Source: an uncultured Helcococcus sp.
GTDB lineage: Bacteria; Bacillota; Clostridia; Tissierellales; Peptoniphilaceae
Direction of reading: 5' to 3'
Assembly (NCBI GenBank): GCA_937926545.1
Contig: CALAZW010000018.1
Location: 4,121 to 68,120 of the forward strand
Length of the DNA stretch: 64,000 nt
The notes beneath the pieces are model-generated. The model was not told the DNA's origin. It made no database searches and was given only the letters and a program-made list of their open reading frames with translations. Shown here piece by piece: positions 1 to 6,725 of this stretch. Every line of letters begins with the position of its first letter. The stretch's first letter is position 1. Both the position numbers and the translations under genes were made by a program.

Positions 1-724
1 CTTCAGTTCCTGGTATAGGAGCCCATTTATCATCTACCTTAGAAATAGTTACTCCTTCGATTCTGCTCTTACCGTGAATCTTATTAATGTTATGGCTTAA
101 GTAAAGTGGTATGCCATAGTCATCTAGACATTGGGCTATATTTCTGTTTAATCCACTTGATGTTGGTGATATTTCAACAACACATTTTACCTTAGCACCT
201 TCCAAGGTCATTCTTCTAGCCATGATTAATCCTATGTCTCCTGAACCGTAGATAACAACTTCCTTACCTACCATTAGGCCTTCCATGTTCATTAATCTTT
301 GAGCCATACCTGCAGTATAAACACCTGCTGGCCTATAACCATTGATAGCTACTGCTCCAGCTGTTCTTTCTCTACACCCCATAGCTAAAACTACTGCCTT
401 AGCCTTAACACTAACTAAACCATTATCACTTAAGGCAATTATTTCCTTATTTTCATTAAGGTCTATAACCATAGTGTTTAACATATATTCAATACCTTGA
501 TCTTCAACTTGATGAATAAATCTTGAAGCATATTCAGGTCCTGTTAATTCTTCTTTGAATTCGTGTAAACCAAATCCATTATGTATACATTGGTTTAAGA
601 TTCCACCTAATTCTCTATCTCTTTCTATAATTAATATAGAGTCTATTCCATTTTTTTTGGCTTCTACAGCAGCACCTAATCCTGCTGGGCCACCACCTAT
701 TACTACTAAATCATAATTTAACAT
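1..724 (-). CDS. FAD/NAD(P)-dependent oxidoreductase of the glycerol-3-phosphate locus, 3' end beyond window
   Basis: This is the first 241 codons of a flavoprotein oxidoreductase. It begins at ATG 724 behind a good ribosome site (TAGGAGATAG) and follows the GlpA-like gene by 10 bases, so the two are co-transcribed. A Rossmann FAD motif GGGPAG lies at residues 10-15 with an acidic E34 after the second strand. An ATG-like motif (LAMGCRER) lies near 113-120, and a second nucleotide-binding motif YGSGDIG at 159-165 is probably for NAD(P). In many Bacillota a protein of this type sits between a GlpA-like subunit and a small DUF1667 protein, and is thought to pass electrons from glycerol-3-phosphate oxidation to an unknown acceptor. 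The acceptor and the actual complex are inferred. The C-terminus is not visible. Confidence 0.85.
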   Translation of the reverse strand, partial: MLNYDLVVIGGGPAGLGAAVEAKKNGIDSILIIERDRELGGILNQCIHNGFGLHEFKEELTGPEYASRFIHQVEDQGIEYMLNTMVIDLNENKEIIALSDNGLVSVKAKAVVLAMGCRERTAGAVAINGYRPAGVYTAGMAQRLMNMEGLMVGKEVVIYGSGDIGLIMARRMTLEGAKVKCVVEISPTSSGLNRNIAQCLDDYGIPLYLSHNINKIHGKSRIEGVTISKVDDKWAPIPGTE

Positions 725-734
725 AATCTATCTC

Positions 735-2168
735 CTATTTCTTTAAATGTCTTTCAACGATTTCTGATCCTGATAAATCTTTTTTAACTTCTGTTTGGTC
801 TATGTCCAATTCTCTAGCTAATATTTCTAATACTCTAGGGCCACAGAATCCACCTTGACATCTTCCCATACCAGCTCTTACTCTTCTCTTAACGCCGTCA
901 ACTGTTCTAGCGCCTGCTGGTCTACGGATAGCTTCGATAATTTCTCCTTCAGAAACAGTTTCACATCTACAAATTACCTTACCGTAATTTGGATCTTCTT
1001 CTATTTTCTTAACCTTGTCTTCTAGACTTAATTCTACGATTCTATCGATTGCTTTTCTTTCAGGATTGTAGTTAGGGTTAGGATTAGTATTCATTCCAAT
1101 ACCTATAAGAATTTGTTCAACATATTCACCAATTGCTGGTGCAGATGCAAGACCTGGAGATTCTATACCACCGCAGTGTACTACGCCATCCATCTTATTT
1201 GAAGGATAGATCATAAAGTCTCCTGTATTAGGTTTAGCCCTAACACCTGTAAACACTCTTATTGTTTTCTTTAAGTTGATACTTGGAACAGATTTCTTTC
1301 CTAGTGTATCTAATTTTACTAATGATTCAGCTTCAGTTGTTGTATCTTCAACTGTTTGAATCTTATCAGCTGTAGGTCCAATCATGGTATTGCCATCATA
1401 AGTTGCAGTTACCAATACTCCCTTACCAGCTTCTGTTGGTGTTTGGAATAAAACTGTATTTATATAGTCAGCCTTAGTCTTGTCTAATAATCTATAAACA
1501 CCCTTTGTAGGTATGATGTAAAAATCATCATCGCCAGCCATTTGAGCAACCTTGTCTGAGAATAGGCCTGCTGCGTTAACGACATATTTAGAAGTGAATT
1601 CTCCCTTATTAGTTTTTACTACTATATGGTCTTCCTTCTTTTCTAATCCTGTAACTTCAGTTTCTGTAAATAGTTCAACTCCATTTGTAACAGCGTTTTC
1701 AATCATTGCATATGTATAGTTAAAAGGATCTACAACTCCTGCGCTTGCACAATATAAAGCTCCAACTACTTCGTCAGCTACCTTAGGTTCTATTTCTCTT
1801 ACTCTGTCACCATCTATGATTTCTAGGCCAACACAATTGTTTTCAATACCTCTATCATAAAGTTCTTTAACTGTCTTCATTTCATCTTCACTAAAAGCTA
1901 AGACTAATGAGCCTATTTTATTAAATGTAAAGTCCAATTCTTCGCTAAGTTTTGGATACATTTGATTACCCTTTACATTTAATTTAGCTTTTAAGGTTCC
2001 TGGTTCAGCGTCAAATCCACCGTGAACTATTGCTGAGTTAGCCTTGGTTGTCTCTTGACAAACCTCAATGTTCTTTTCTAGTAATGCTACTTTATTGTCG
2101 TATTTTGATAGGGTTCTAGCTATAGTTGTTCCTATTGCTCCTCCCCCAATGATTATTACATCGTACAT
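735..2168 (-). CDS. glpA: GlpA-type glycerol-3-phosphate dehydrogenase, FAD subunit with [2Fe-2S] domain
   Basis: Flavoprotein predicted to oxidise sn-glycerol-3-phosphate to dihydroxyacetone phosphate. The N-terminal FAD motif IIGGGAIGTTIA is followed by a DAO fold. The last ~75 residues form a BFD-like [2Fe-2S] domain with Cys at about 400, 402, 437 and 442 (CRC and GRCQGGFC). The length of 477 residues fits the GlpA-like family of Bacillota rather than the aerobic GlpD. The start is ATG 2168, because GGAGG lies 5 bases upstream; a TTG at 2180 would put the ribosome site inside the gene. It lies after glpF-glpK but has its own promoter (2278-2306) and a GlpP-type terminator leader (2189-2236). 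A GlpO oxidase or broader hydroxyacid oxidoreductase role is possible, but the glp context favours GlpA. Confidence 0.87.
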   Translation of the reverse strand: MYDVIIIGGGAIGTTIARTLSKYDNKVALLEKNIEVCQETTKANSAIVHGGFDAEPGTLKAKLNVKGNQMYPKLSEELDFTFNKIGSLVLAFSEDEMKTVKELYDRGIENNCVGLEIIDGDRVREIEPKVADEVVGALYCASAGVVDPFNYTYAMIENAVTNGVELFTETEVTGLEKKEDHIVVKTNKGEFTSKYVVNAAGLFSDKVAQMAGDDDFYIIPTKGVYRLLDKTKADYINTVLFQTPTEAGKGVLVTATYDGNTMIGPTADKIQTVEDTTTEAESLVKLDTLGKKSVPSINLKKTIRVFTGVRAKPNTGDFMIYPSNKMDGVVHCGGIESPGLASAPAIGEYVEQILIGIGMNTNPNPNYNPERKAIDRIVELSLEDKVKKIEEDPNYGKVICRCETVSEGEIIEAIRRPAGARTVDGVKRRVRAGMGRCQGGFCGPRVLEILARELDIDQTEVKKDLSGSEIVERHLKK

Positions 2169-2188
2169 ATCTACCTCCAAATTTTTAC

Positions 2189-2236
2189 AAAAAAAGAGTA
2201 CGTGAAAAGTTCCTGAATTAAACTCTCACATACTCT
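2189..2236 (-). terminator. Leader terminator of glpA, probable GlpP antitermination target
   Basis: On the minus strand AGAGTATGTGAGAGTTT pairs with AACTTTTCACGTACTCT, with one mismatch plus wobbles, and is followed by seven U. It lies between the glpA promoter and its start codon, so it should stop transcription unless relieved. The 5' arm and the following ATTCA resemble the leader before glpF (4673-4720). In B. subtilis GlpP with glycerol-3-phosphate antiterminates such leaders; that role here is inferred. Confidence 0.8.
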
Positions 2237-2277
2237 ATAACTCAAAATAATATTAGATATTTATTTATTACATTCTT

Positions 2278-2306
2278 AAGATAATATAATGGAATTATTT
2301 TGTCAA
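2278..2306 (-). promoter_or_regulatory. Promoter of glpA
   Basis: The minus strand reads TTGACA (2301-2306), a 17-base spacer and TATCTT (2278-2283). Transcription would start near 2270 and run into the leader terminator. Confidence 0.7.
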
Positions 2307-2327
2307 GTTTTAACCATAAGTTAAAAC
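2305..2327. promoter_or_regulatory. Perfect 9-bp inverted repeat next to the glpA -35
   Basis: AGTTTTAAC, CATAA, GTTAAAACT form a perfect palindrome overlapping the upstream edge of the -35. No T-run follows, so it looks like a protein-binding site rather than a terminator. The regulator is unknown. Confidence 0.5.
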
Positions 2328-2379
2328 TATAACAGATAGGGATCTATATCCATAGGTCCCCATCAGATAGTATAAGAGT

Positions 2380-3885
2380 CTAGTCTTCCTTATCTAACCA
2401 ACCCATTGTTCTTTCAACTGCCTTTTTCCAGTACTTGTAATTCTTATTTCTTTCTTCATCCTTCATAGCAGGCTTGAATTCTCTATCTACTATAAATTCT
2501 GAATAAATGTCATCCATGCTTTCCCAATAACCTACTGCAAGACCAGCTAAGTAAGCTGCACCTAGTGCTGTAGTTTCTAATGTTTTTGGTCTATGAACTT
2601 CTGTATCAAGCATGTCAGCTTGGAATTGCATTAAGAAGTTGTTAGCTGAAGCTCCACCGTCTACTCTTAGGTTTGCTAATGGTATACCAGCGTCTTCTTC
2701 CATTGCTTCTATAACGTCTTTTGATTGATATGCTAATGATTCAAGAGTAGCTCTAACTAAATGCTCTCTCTTAGTACCTCTAGTTATACCAAAGATTCCT
2801 CCTCTAGCATACATATCCCAGTATGGAGCTCCTAGTCCTGTAAATGCAGGTACTACATATACTCCGCCTGTATCTTCTATTTTATTTGCATAGTATTCTG
2901 ATTGTGGTGAATCATATACTAGTTTTAATTCATCTCTTAACCATTGGATTGCAGCACCTGCTATAAATACAGATCCTTCTAAGGCGTAGTTAACTTTTCC
3001 GTCAATACCCCATGCAATTGTTGTCAATAGTCCATTTTGTGATTTTATAAGTTTGTCACCAGTATTCATTAGTACGAAACAACCTGTTCCATAAGTATTT
3101 TTAACCATACCTGGGAAGAAGCATGTTTGTCCAAATAATGCTGCTTGTTGGTCACCAGCTATACCAGCTATAGGTATTTCTGCTCCACCATAAGTTGCAG
3201 GATCTGTTTTTCCGTAAACTTCTGAAGAGTTTTTAACTTCTGGTAACATGGATTTTGGAATATTTAATAATCTTAATATTTCATCATCCCATTGTAATTC
3301 TTTTATGTTAAATAACATTGTTCTTGATGCGTTAGAATAGTCAGTTACGTGAACTTTACCCCTTGTTAAGTTCCATACTAACCAAGTATCTACTGTACCA
3401 AATAATAAGTCTCCAGCTTCTGCTTTTTCTCTAGCTCCTGGAACATTGTCTAAGATCCAAGCTATTTTAGTTGCTGAGAAGTAAGCGTCTATTACTAGAC
3501 CTGTTTTATCTCTTATTTTTTCTTCCCAACCAGCTGCTTTTAATTTTTCACAGTAGTTAGCTGTTCTTCTACATTGCCAAACAATAGCGTTATATACTGG
3601 TTTACCAGTGTTTTTATCCCAAACGATAGTTGTTTCTCTTTGGTTGGTAATACCTATACCAGCGATTTGGTCTGGTCTGATTCCAGCCATTTCAAGAACT
3701 TCTCTTGCAACACCACTTTGAGATCCCCAAATTTCCATTGCGTCGTGTTCAACCCAACCTGGTTTTGGATAAATTTGCTTAAATTCTTTTTGTGAAACTT
3801 TTATGATTTCACCTTTTTTATTAAATATGATTGCTCTTGAACTTGTTGTTCCTGCGTCAAATGATAAGATATATTTCTCTGTCAT
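2380..3885 (-). CDS. glpK: Glycerol kinase
   Basis: Phosphorylates glycerol to sn-glycerol-3-phosphate with ATP in the cytoplasm. The 501 residues are full family length. The N-terminal phosphate-binding motif LSFDAGTTSSR is at 7-17, the FGGY signature region includes EIPIAGIAGDQQAALFGQ near 236-253, and the C-terminal ATP site contains VDGGASANNFLMQFQAD. The start at 3885 has ribosome site GAGGGGGATT. It lies 18 bases after glpF, so glpF and glpK share a transcript. The loop that carries the HPr-phosphorylated histidine in B. subtilis (His230) and enterococci (His232) reads KTDPATYGG here, with Thr231 at the equivalent place. PTS-dependent activation therefore seems absent. Confidence 0.97.
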   Translation of the reverse strand: MTEKYILSFDAGTTSSRAIIFNKKGEIIKVSQKEFKQIYPKPGWVEHDAMEIWGSQSGVAREVLEMAGIRPDQIAGIGITNQRETTIVWDKNTGKPVYNAIVWQCRRTANYCEKLKAAGWEEKIRDKTGLVIDAYFSATKIAWILDNVPGAREKAEAGDLLFGTVDTWLVWNLTRGKVHVTDYSNASRTMLFNIKELQWDDEILRLLNIPKSMLPEVKNSSEVYGKTDPATYGGAEIPIAGIAGDQQAALFGQTCFFPGMVKNTYGTGCFVLMNTGDKLIKSQNGLLTTIAWGIDGKVNYALEGSVFIAGAAIQWLRDELKLVYDSPQSEYYANKIEDTGGVYVVPAFTGLGAPYWDMYARGGIFGITRGTKREHLVRATLESLAYQSKDVIEAMEEDAGIPLANLRVDGGASANNFLMQFQADMLDTEVHRPKTLETTALGAAYLAGLAVGYWESMDDIYSEFIVDREFKPAMKDEERNKNYKYWKKAVERTMGWLDKED

Positions 3886-3903
3886 TATAATCCCCCTCTT
3901 TTA

Positions 3904-4602
3904 CTAGAATATTCCTGTATATACTAATGCTCCTAAAACTGCTCCAATTATTGGACCAACTACTGGTACCCAAGCATAACCCCAGTTACCGTCTTTTTCT
4001 CCACCTACTGGTAAGATCATATAAGCTAATCTAGGACCTAAGTCTCTAGCTGGGTTGATTGCATAACCTGTTGCTCCACCTGCTGAAATACCAAGTGCTA
4101 CGATTAATAAACCTACTGCGAATGGTCCAAATCCTGGACTTAATTCGTTAGCATTGATTGCCATAATACCAAATACTAGGAAAAATGTACCAATAATTTC
4201 TGATAATAAGTTTTGTCCCTTGCTATCTATAGCAGGTCCTGTTGCGAATATGCCTAATTTATCTTCTTGCGTTTCTTTCCAGTGTGGAGAATACATTAAG
4301 AATACTAGAAGTGATCCTAACATAGCTCCTGCTACTTGTGCTAATATGTATCCTGGTACTAAATTCCATGCTAAGTCACCAGTTGATGCAAAAGCGATTG
4401 TTACTGCTGGGTTTAAGTGAGCTCCACTCACACTACCTACTGCATATGCTCCAAGCATAACACCAAGTCCCCAACCAAAAGTGATTGTTAACCATCCTGC
4501 GTTCTTTGAATAAGATTTGTTCAAGTTTACTGAAGCGTTAACTCCTACACCAAAAAAGATTAAAATTGCCGTTCCGATAAATTCTGCTAAATATACTGAC
4601 AT
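3904..4602 (-). CDS. glpF: Glycerol uptake facilitator (aquaglyceroporin)
   Basis: Membrane channel for facilitated glycerol entry. The 232 residues form the MIP fold with two NPA half-helices, HLNPAV (N64-A66) and INPARD (N183-D187). Asp after the second NPAR is typical of glycerol facilitators rather than water-only aquaporins. Six membrane segments are apparent. It starts at 4602 behind GGGGGAGAG and is the first gene of the glpF-glpK transcript. Its leader carries a promoter, a cre site and a conditional terminator, so it should be induced by glycerol-3-phosphate through GlpP and repressed when preferred sugars are present. Confidence 0.96.
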   Translation of the reverse strand: MSVYLAEFIGTAILIFFGVGVNASVNLNKSYSKNAGWLTITFGWGLGVMLGAYAVGSVSGAHLNPAVTIAFASTGDLAWNLVPGYILAQVAGAMLGSLLVFLMYSPHWKETQEDKLGIFATGPAIDSKGQNLLSEIIGTFFLVFGIMAINANELSPGFGPFAVGLLIVALGISAGGATGYAINPARDLGPRLAYMILPVGGEKDGNWGYAWVPVVGPIIGAVLGALVYTGIF

Positions 4603-4672
4603 CGTTTTCTCTCCCCCAATTAATTTTTTATATTTAATTCATTGCAATAAATTATAAGCTACGATTAGAGCA

Positions 4673-4720
4673 CAAAAAAAAGCATACGAAGTTCTATTTG
4701 AATAAAACTCTATATACTCT
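4673..4720 (-). terminator. Leader terminator of glpF-glpK, probable GlpP antitermination target
   Basis: On the minus strand AGTATATAGAGTTTTATT pairs with AATAGAACTTCGTATGCT (17 of 18 positions counting G-U pairs), followed by eight U. It lies about 40 bases after the promoter and about 70 bases before the glpF start. The 5' arm shares AGAGTAT, GAGTTT and ATTCA with the glpA leader. The gene for GlpP lies directly upstream. Confidence 0.82.
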
Positions 4721-4759
4721 AACATTCAAACTAAAATGATTATTCTCTTGTCTCTGTAA

Positions 4760-4773
4760 TGAAAACGATATCA
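4760..4773. promoter_or_regulatory. Catabolite-responsive element (cre) over the glpF -10
   Basis: TGAAAACGATATCA matches the consensus TGWAANCGNTNWCA at every defined position. It covers the -10 of the glpF promoter (4765-4770). Binding of CcpA with Ser-phosphorylated HPr would block initiation; the enzyme that makes that signal, HprK, is encoded at 43710-44633. No ccpA gene lies in this window. Confidence 0.8.
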
Positions 4774-4793
4774 CTATTTTCATGGCATGTCAA
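4765..4793 (-). promoter_or_regulatory. Promoter of glpF-glpK
   Basis: The minus strand reads TTGACA (4788-4793), a 17-base spacer and TATCGT (4765-4770). The palindrome AACAATTGTT overlaps the upstream edge of the -35 (4791-4800), and a cre site covers the -10. The promoter lies just after the glpP stop, so glpF can also be read from glpP transcription. Confidence 0.7.
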
Positions 4794-4827
4794 CAATTGT
4801 TATTTCTTTATCAATTATTTTGTATAT

Positions 4828-5409
4828 TTAATCTCTAATTAAATCTTTAGAAGAGCTTGAAATAGCGGTTGCACCACTGTTTAATATTTCATAGGCTTCT
4901 TTCTTTTCTGTAACAAGTCCACCAGCAATGATGGTCATATGTGGAACCTTCCTTTTCACATCACTAATTATTTTAGGCATAAAAGCAGGCATAATTTCCA
5001 CTGCATCAGGATCAATTGTGTTTGTAATATTATCCATAAATATCCTTCTAGATTTGGAGTCAACCATAAATACCCTGTGCACTACCCTTACATTTTCATG
5101 AATTGCTTTTTTTACCAAGTTGGGTTTGGTAGTTATAATACCACATTCCCTATTAAACATTTCTGCTATGTATTCCACCACAACAGGTGAGCTACTCATA
5201 CCAGCAATCATATCTATATGGACAAAAGGAATCTTACCCTTTTCCAATAATTCTGTAACCCTAGGTTTTAGATTAGAAATATTTCCATCCAACAAAAAAA
5301 TGATCTCCTTATTGCTTTTTAAAGCCTGGCGATAAGTATCATCATCTGTTACCGCTATTATCAACGGGTTTTCTTCAAATTTTTCTCTCATTTTCTTTCT
5401 TGATATCAT
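4828..5409 (-). CDS. glpP: Glycerol uptake operon antiterminator
   Basis: RNA-binding regulator of the GlpP family. In B. subtilis it binds glycerol-3-phosphate and lets polymerase pass terminators in the glpFK and glpD leaders. The 193 residues are full length; typical segments are FVHIDMIAGMSSSPVVVEYI near 82-101, EIMPAFMPKI near 138-147 and IIAGGLVTEKKE near 160-171, within a TIM-barrel-like fold with a C-terminal phosphate-binding region. Start 5409 has AAGGGGAGA upstream. It follows the thioredoxin-like gene by 12 bases and precedes glpF, whose leader holds a matching terminator. Confidence 0.93.
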   Translation of the reverse strand: MISRKKMREKFEENPLIIAVTDDDTYRQALKSNKEIIFLLDGNISNLKPRVTELLEKGKIPFVHIDMIAGMSSSPVVVEYIAEMFNRECGIITTKPNLVKKAIHENVRVVHRVFMVDSKSRRIFMDNITNTIDPDAVEIMPAFMPKIISDVKRKVPHMTIIAGGLVTEKKEAYEILNSGATAISSSSKDLIRD

Positions 5410-5421
5410 ATTTTTCTCCCC

Positions 5422-5736
5422 TTAATCGATATATTCTTCTAATATGTTTTTAATTCCAGAGTAGTTTAGCACTCCCATTAGCCTTTGTTCTATCTTTCCA
5501 TTTTTAATAAATAAGATACTTGGAACCGCCCTAATTTTGTACTCTTCAATAAAGGCCTTGTTTTCATCAGCCCTTATCTTGTATATATCTACCTGGTCAT
5601 AAGCCTTAGACAAATCTACCAATACAGGTTCCAAAACTCTACACTGGCTACAAGTTGTACGATAAACATAAATCATGGATAAACCATCCTTGGTACAATC
5701 TTTTACTTCATTACATTTCACATCATAAATTGCCAT
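5422..5736 (-). CDS. Thioredoxin-like protein, CSQC active site
   Basis: Thioredoxin-fold protein of 104 residues. The redox motif is C29-S-Q-C32 rather than the usual CGPC, and the cis-proline is in RAVPSILF near residue 76. Two more cysteines (8 and 14) lie at the N-terminus. Short thioredoxins with an atypical dipeptide between the cysteines are common in anaerobic Bacillota and often serve a specific partner rather than general reduction. Start 5736 has TTAGGGAGGG upstream. It is co-transcribed with glpP from an extended -10 promoter at 5774-5782. A link to the flavoprotein dehydrogenase is possible but not shown. Confidence 0.85.
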   Translation of the reverse strand: MAIYDVKCNEVKDCTKDGLSMIYVYRTTCSQCRVLEPVLVDLSKAYDQVDIYKIRADENKAFIEEYKIRAVPSILFIKNGKIEQRLMGVLNYSGIKNILEEYID

Positions 5737-5773
5737 AATACCCTCCCTAAGATATAAATACTCTACTCATCTT

Positions 5774-5782
5774 ATTATATCA
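5774..5782 (-). promoter_or_regulatory. Extended -10 promoter of the thioredoxin-like gene and glpP
   Basis: The minus strand reads TGATATAAT (TG-N-TATAAT) with no good -35 at the usual distance. It lies 38 bases before the start codon. Confidence 0.5.
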
Positions 5783-5828
5783 TATTTCCTTTTGAAATAA
5801 TCCTGGTTGATTTTAAGGCCTATAAAAC

Positions 5829-5852
5829 AAAAAGAAGAGCCTAAGCTCTTCT
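5829..5852 (-). terminator. Terminator after tRNA-Arg
   Basis: Perfect 8-bp stem AGAAGAGC/GCTCTTCT with the loop TTAG and a T-rich run on the minus strand. Confidence 0.8.
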
Positions 5853-5861
5853 CTTATATTT

Positions 5862-5936
5862 TGGCGTGTCAGAGAGGAATCGAACCCCCATTAATGGCTC
5901 CGGAAACCATGGCTTTATCCTTTAAGCTACTGACAC
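5862..5936 (-). tRNA. tRNA-Arg (anticodon CCG)
   Basis: Cloverleaf with acceptor GTGTCAG/CTGACAC, anticodon arm ATGGT-TTCCGGA-GCCAT giving CCG (plus-strand 5901-5903), T-loop TTCGATT, and encoded GCCA end. It reads CGG, a rare codon in this AT-rich genome. It starts 11 bases after a strong terminator hairpin. Confidence 0.93.
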
Positions 5937-5946
5937 TTTTATATAC

Positions 5947-5976
5947 AAAAAAAGACTTGCTTTAAAGCAAGTCTTT
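5947..5976 (-). terminator. Terminator-like hairpin between tRNA-Leu and tRNA-Arg
   Basis: The perfect palindrome AAAGACTTGC-TTTAAA-GCAAGTCTTT (5951-5976) ends in a seven-T run on the minus strand. It begins at the last base of the tRNA-Leu CCA. Confidence 0.82.
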
Positions 5977-6059
5977 GGTGCGGGAAAGAGGACTTGAACC
6001 CCCACGTCAATGACACTAGATCCTAAGTCTAGCGCGTCTGCCAATTCCGCCATTCCCGC
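5976..6059 (-). tRNA. tRNA-Leu (anticodon TAG)
   Basis: Acceptor GCGGGAA/TTCCCGC, anticodon arm CTAGA-CTTAGGA-TCTAG giving TAG, long variable arm TGTCATTGACGT as expected for leucine, discriminator A and encoded CCA. Confidence 0.95.
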
Positions 6060-6060
6060 A

Positions 6061-6138
6061 TGGGGTGAATAGTGGGATTCGAACCCACGACCTCCAGAGC
6101 CACAATCTGGCGCCCTAACCAACTAGGCCATACTCACC
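6061..6138 (-). tRNA. tRNA-His (anticodon GTG)
   Basis: Anticodon arm CCAGA-TTGTGGC-TCTGG gives GTG. The extra G at -1 opposite discriminator C is the histidine identity element. CCA is encoded. It is the first tRNA of the cluster. Confidence 0.95.
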
Positions 6139-6183
6139 ATTTATTCCCTGTAGCCAATTAGTAACTACTGACTACATTTATAT

Positions 6184-6212
6184 ACTATACAGACTTTTTA
6201 TCACTTTGTCAA
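6184..6212 (-). promoter_or_regulatory. Promoter of the tRNA cluster
   Basis: The minus strand reads TTGACA (6207-6212), a 17-base spacer and TATAGT (6184-6189), about 46 bases before tRNA-His. Confidence 0.85.
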
Positions 6213-6240
6213 CACTTTTTTAAAGTTTTTTTTCTTTTTT

Positions 6241-6723
6241 TTAATCCAGATAGATCCTTTGTGTATTTATAGCGCTTTCATCAAGGTCTAAAATCATAAA
6301 CCCCCTTCTCATATCCCCACCTCTAGGATAGGTTGTACTACCAGGATTTATTAGCCTAATATTTCTGTAACTTTCATCAACATTTATATGGCTATGGCCA
6401 AACAAAACCAAATCTGCGCCCACTTCCATAGCTTTATAGGCCAGTCTCTCCAAACCAAAATAAACATTATATTGATGGCCATGGGTAAGAAATATCTTAT
6501 GGCCTTTAATATAGATTACTTTTTCATCCTGGGCTTTAAAATCCATAAAATCATTATTCCCCCTGATAAAGATTAATTTCTTGTCTGTTTGATTTTTTAT
6601 TTTTCTAGCATCATCAGTATAATCACCTAGATGTATAATCATCTCACAGTCGGGATGGTTTTTTATTTCTTTTATAAAACCATCCACATTACCATGAGTA
6701 TCTGAAACTACAATAATTTTCAT
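6241..6723 (-). CDS. YfcE/MJ0936-type metallophosphoesterase
   Basis: Small cytoplasmic phosphodiesterase of the calcineurin-like fold, 160 residues. The five metal and catalytic motifs are present: SDTHG (D8, H10), LGD (D34), GNND (N57), THGH (H81, H83) and GHSH (H110, H112). Family members hydrolyse model phosphodiesters with Mn2+; the natural substrate is usually unknown. It is the last gene of the long minus-strand run, two bases after rdgB. Confidence 0.9.
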   Translation of the reverse strand: MKIIVVSDTHGNVDGFIKEIKNHPDCEMIIHLGDYTDDARKIKNQTDKKLIFIRGNNDFMDFKAQDEKVIYIKGHKIFLTHGHQYNVYFGLERLAYKAMEVGADLVLFGHSHINVDESYRNIRLINPGSTTYPRGGDMRRGFMILDLDESAINTQRIYLD

Positions 6724-6725
6724 TT

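Noticed and set aside
2339..2360. Inverted repeat GGGATCTATATCCATAGGTCCC after glpK considered as a terminator
   Set aside because: It has a mismatch in the stem and no T-run on either strand; no terminator function can be claimed.
5922..6122. An open frame of 66 codons across the tRNA genes on the minus strand
   Set aside because: It is the translation of tRNA-His and tRNA-Leu sequence, a common artefact; the tRNA structures explain it fully.
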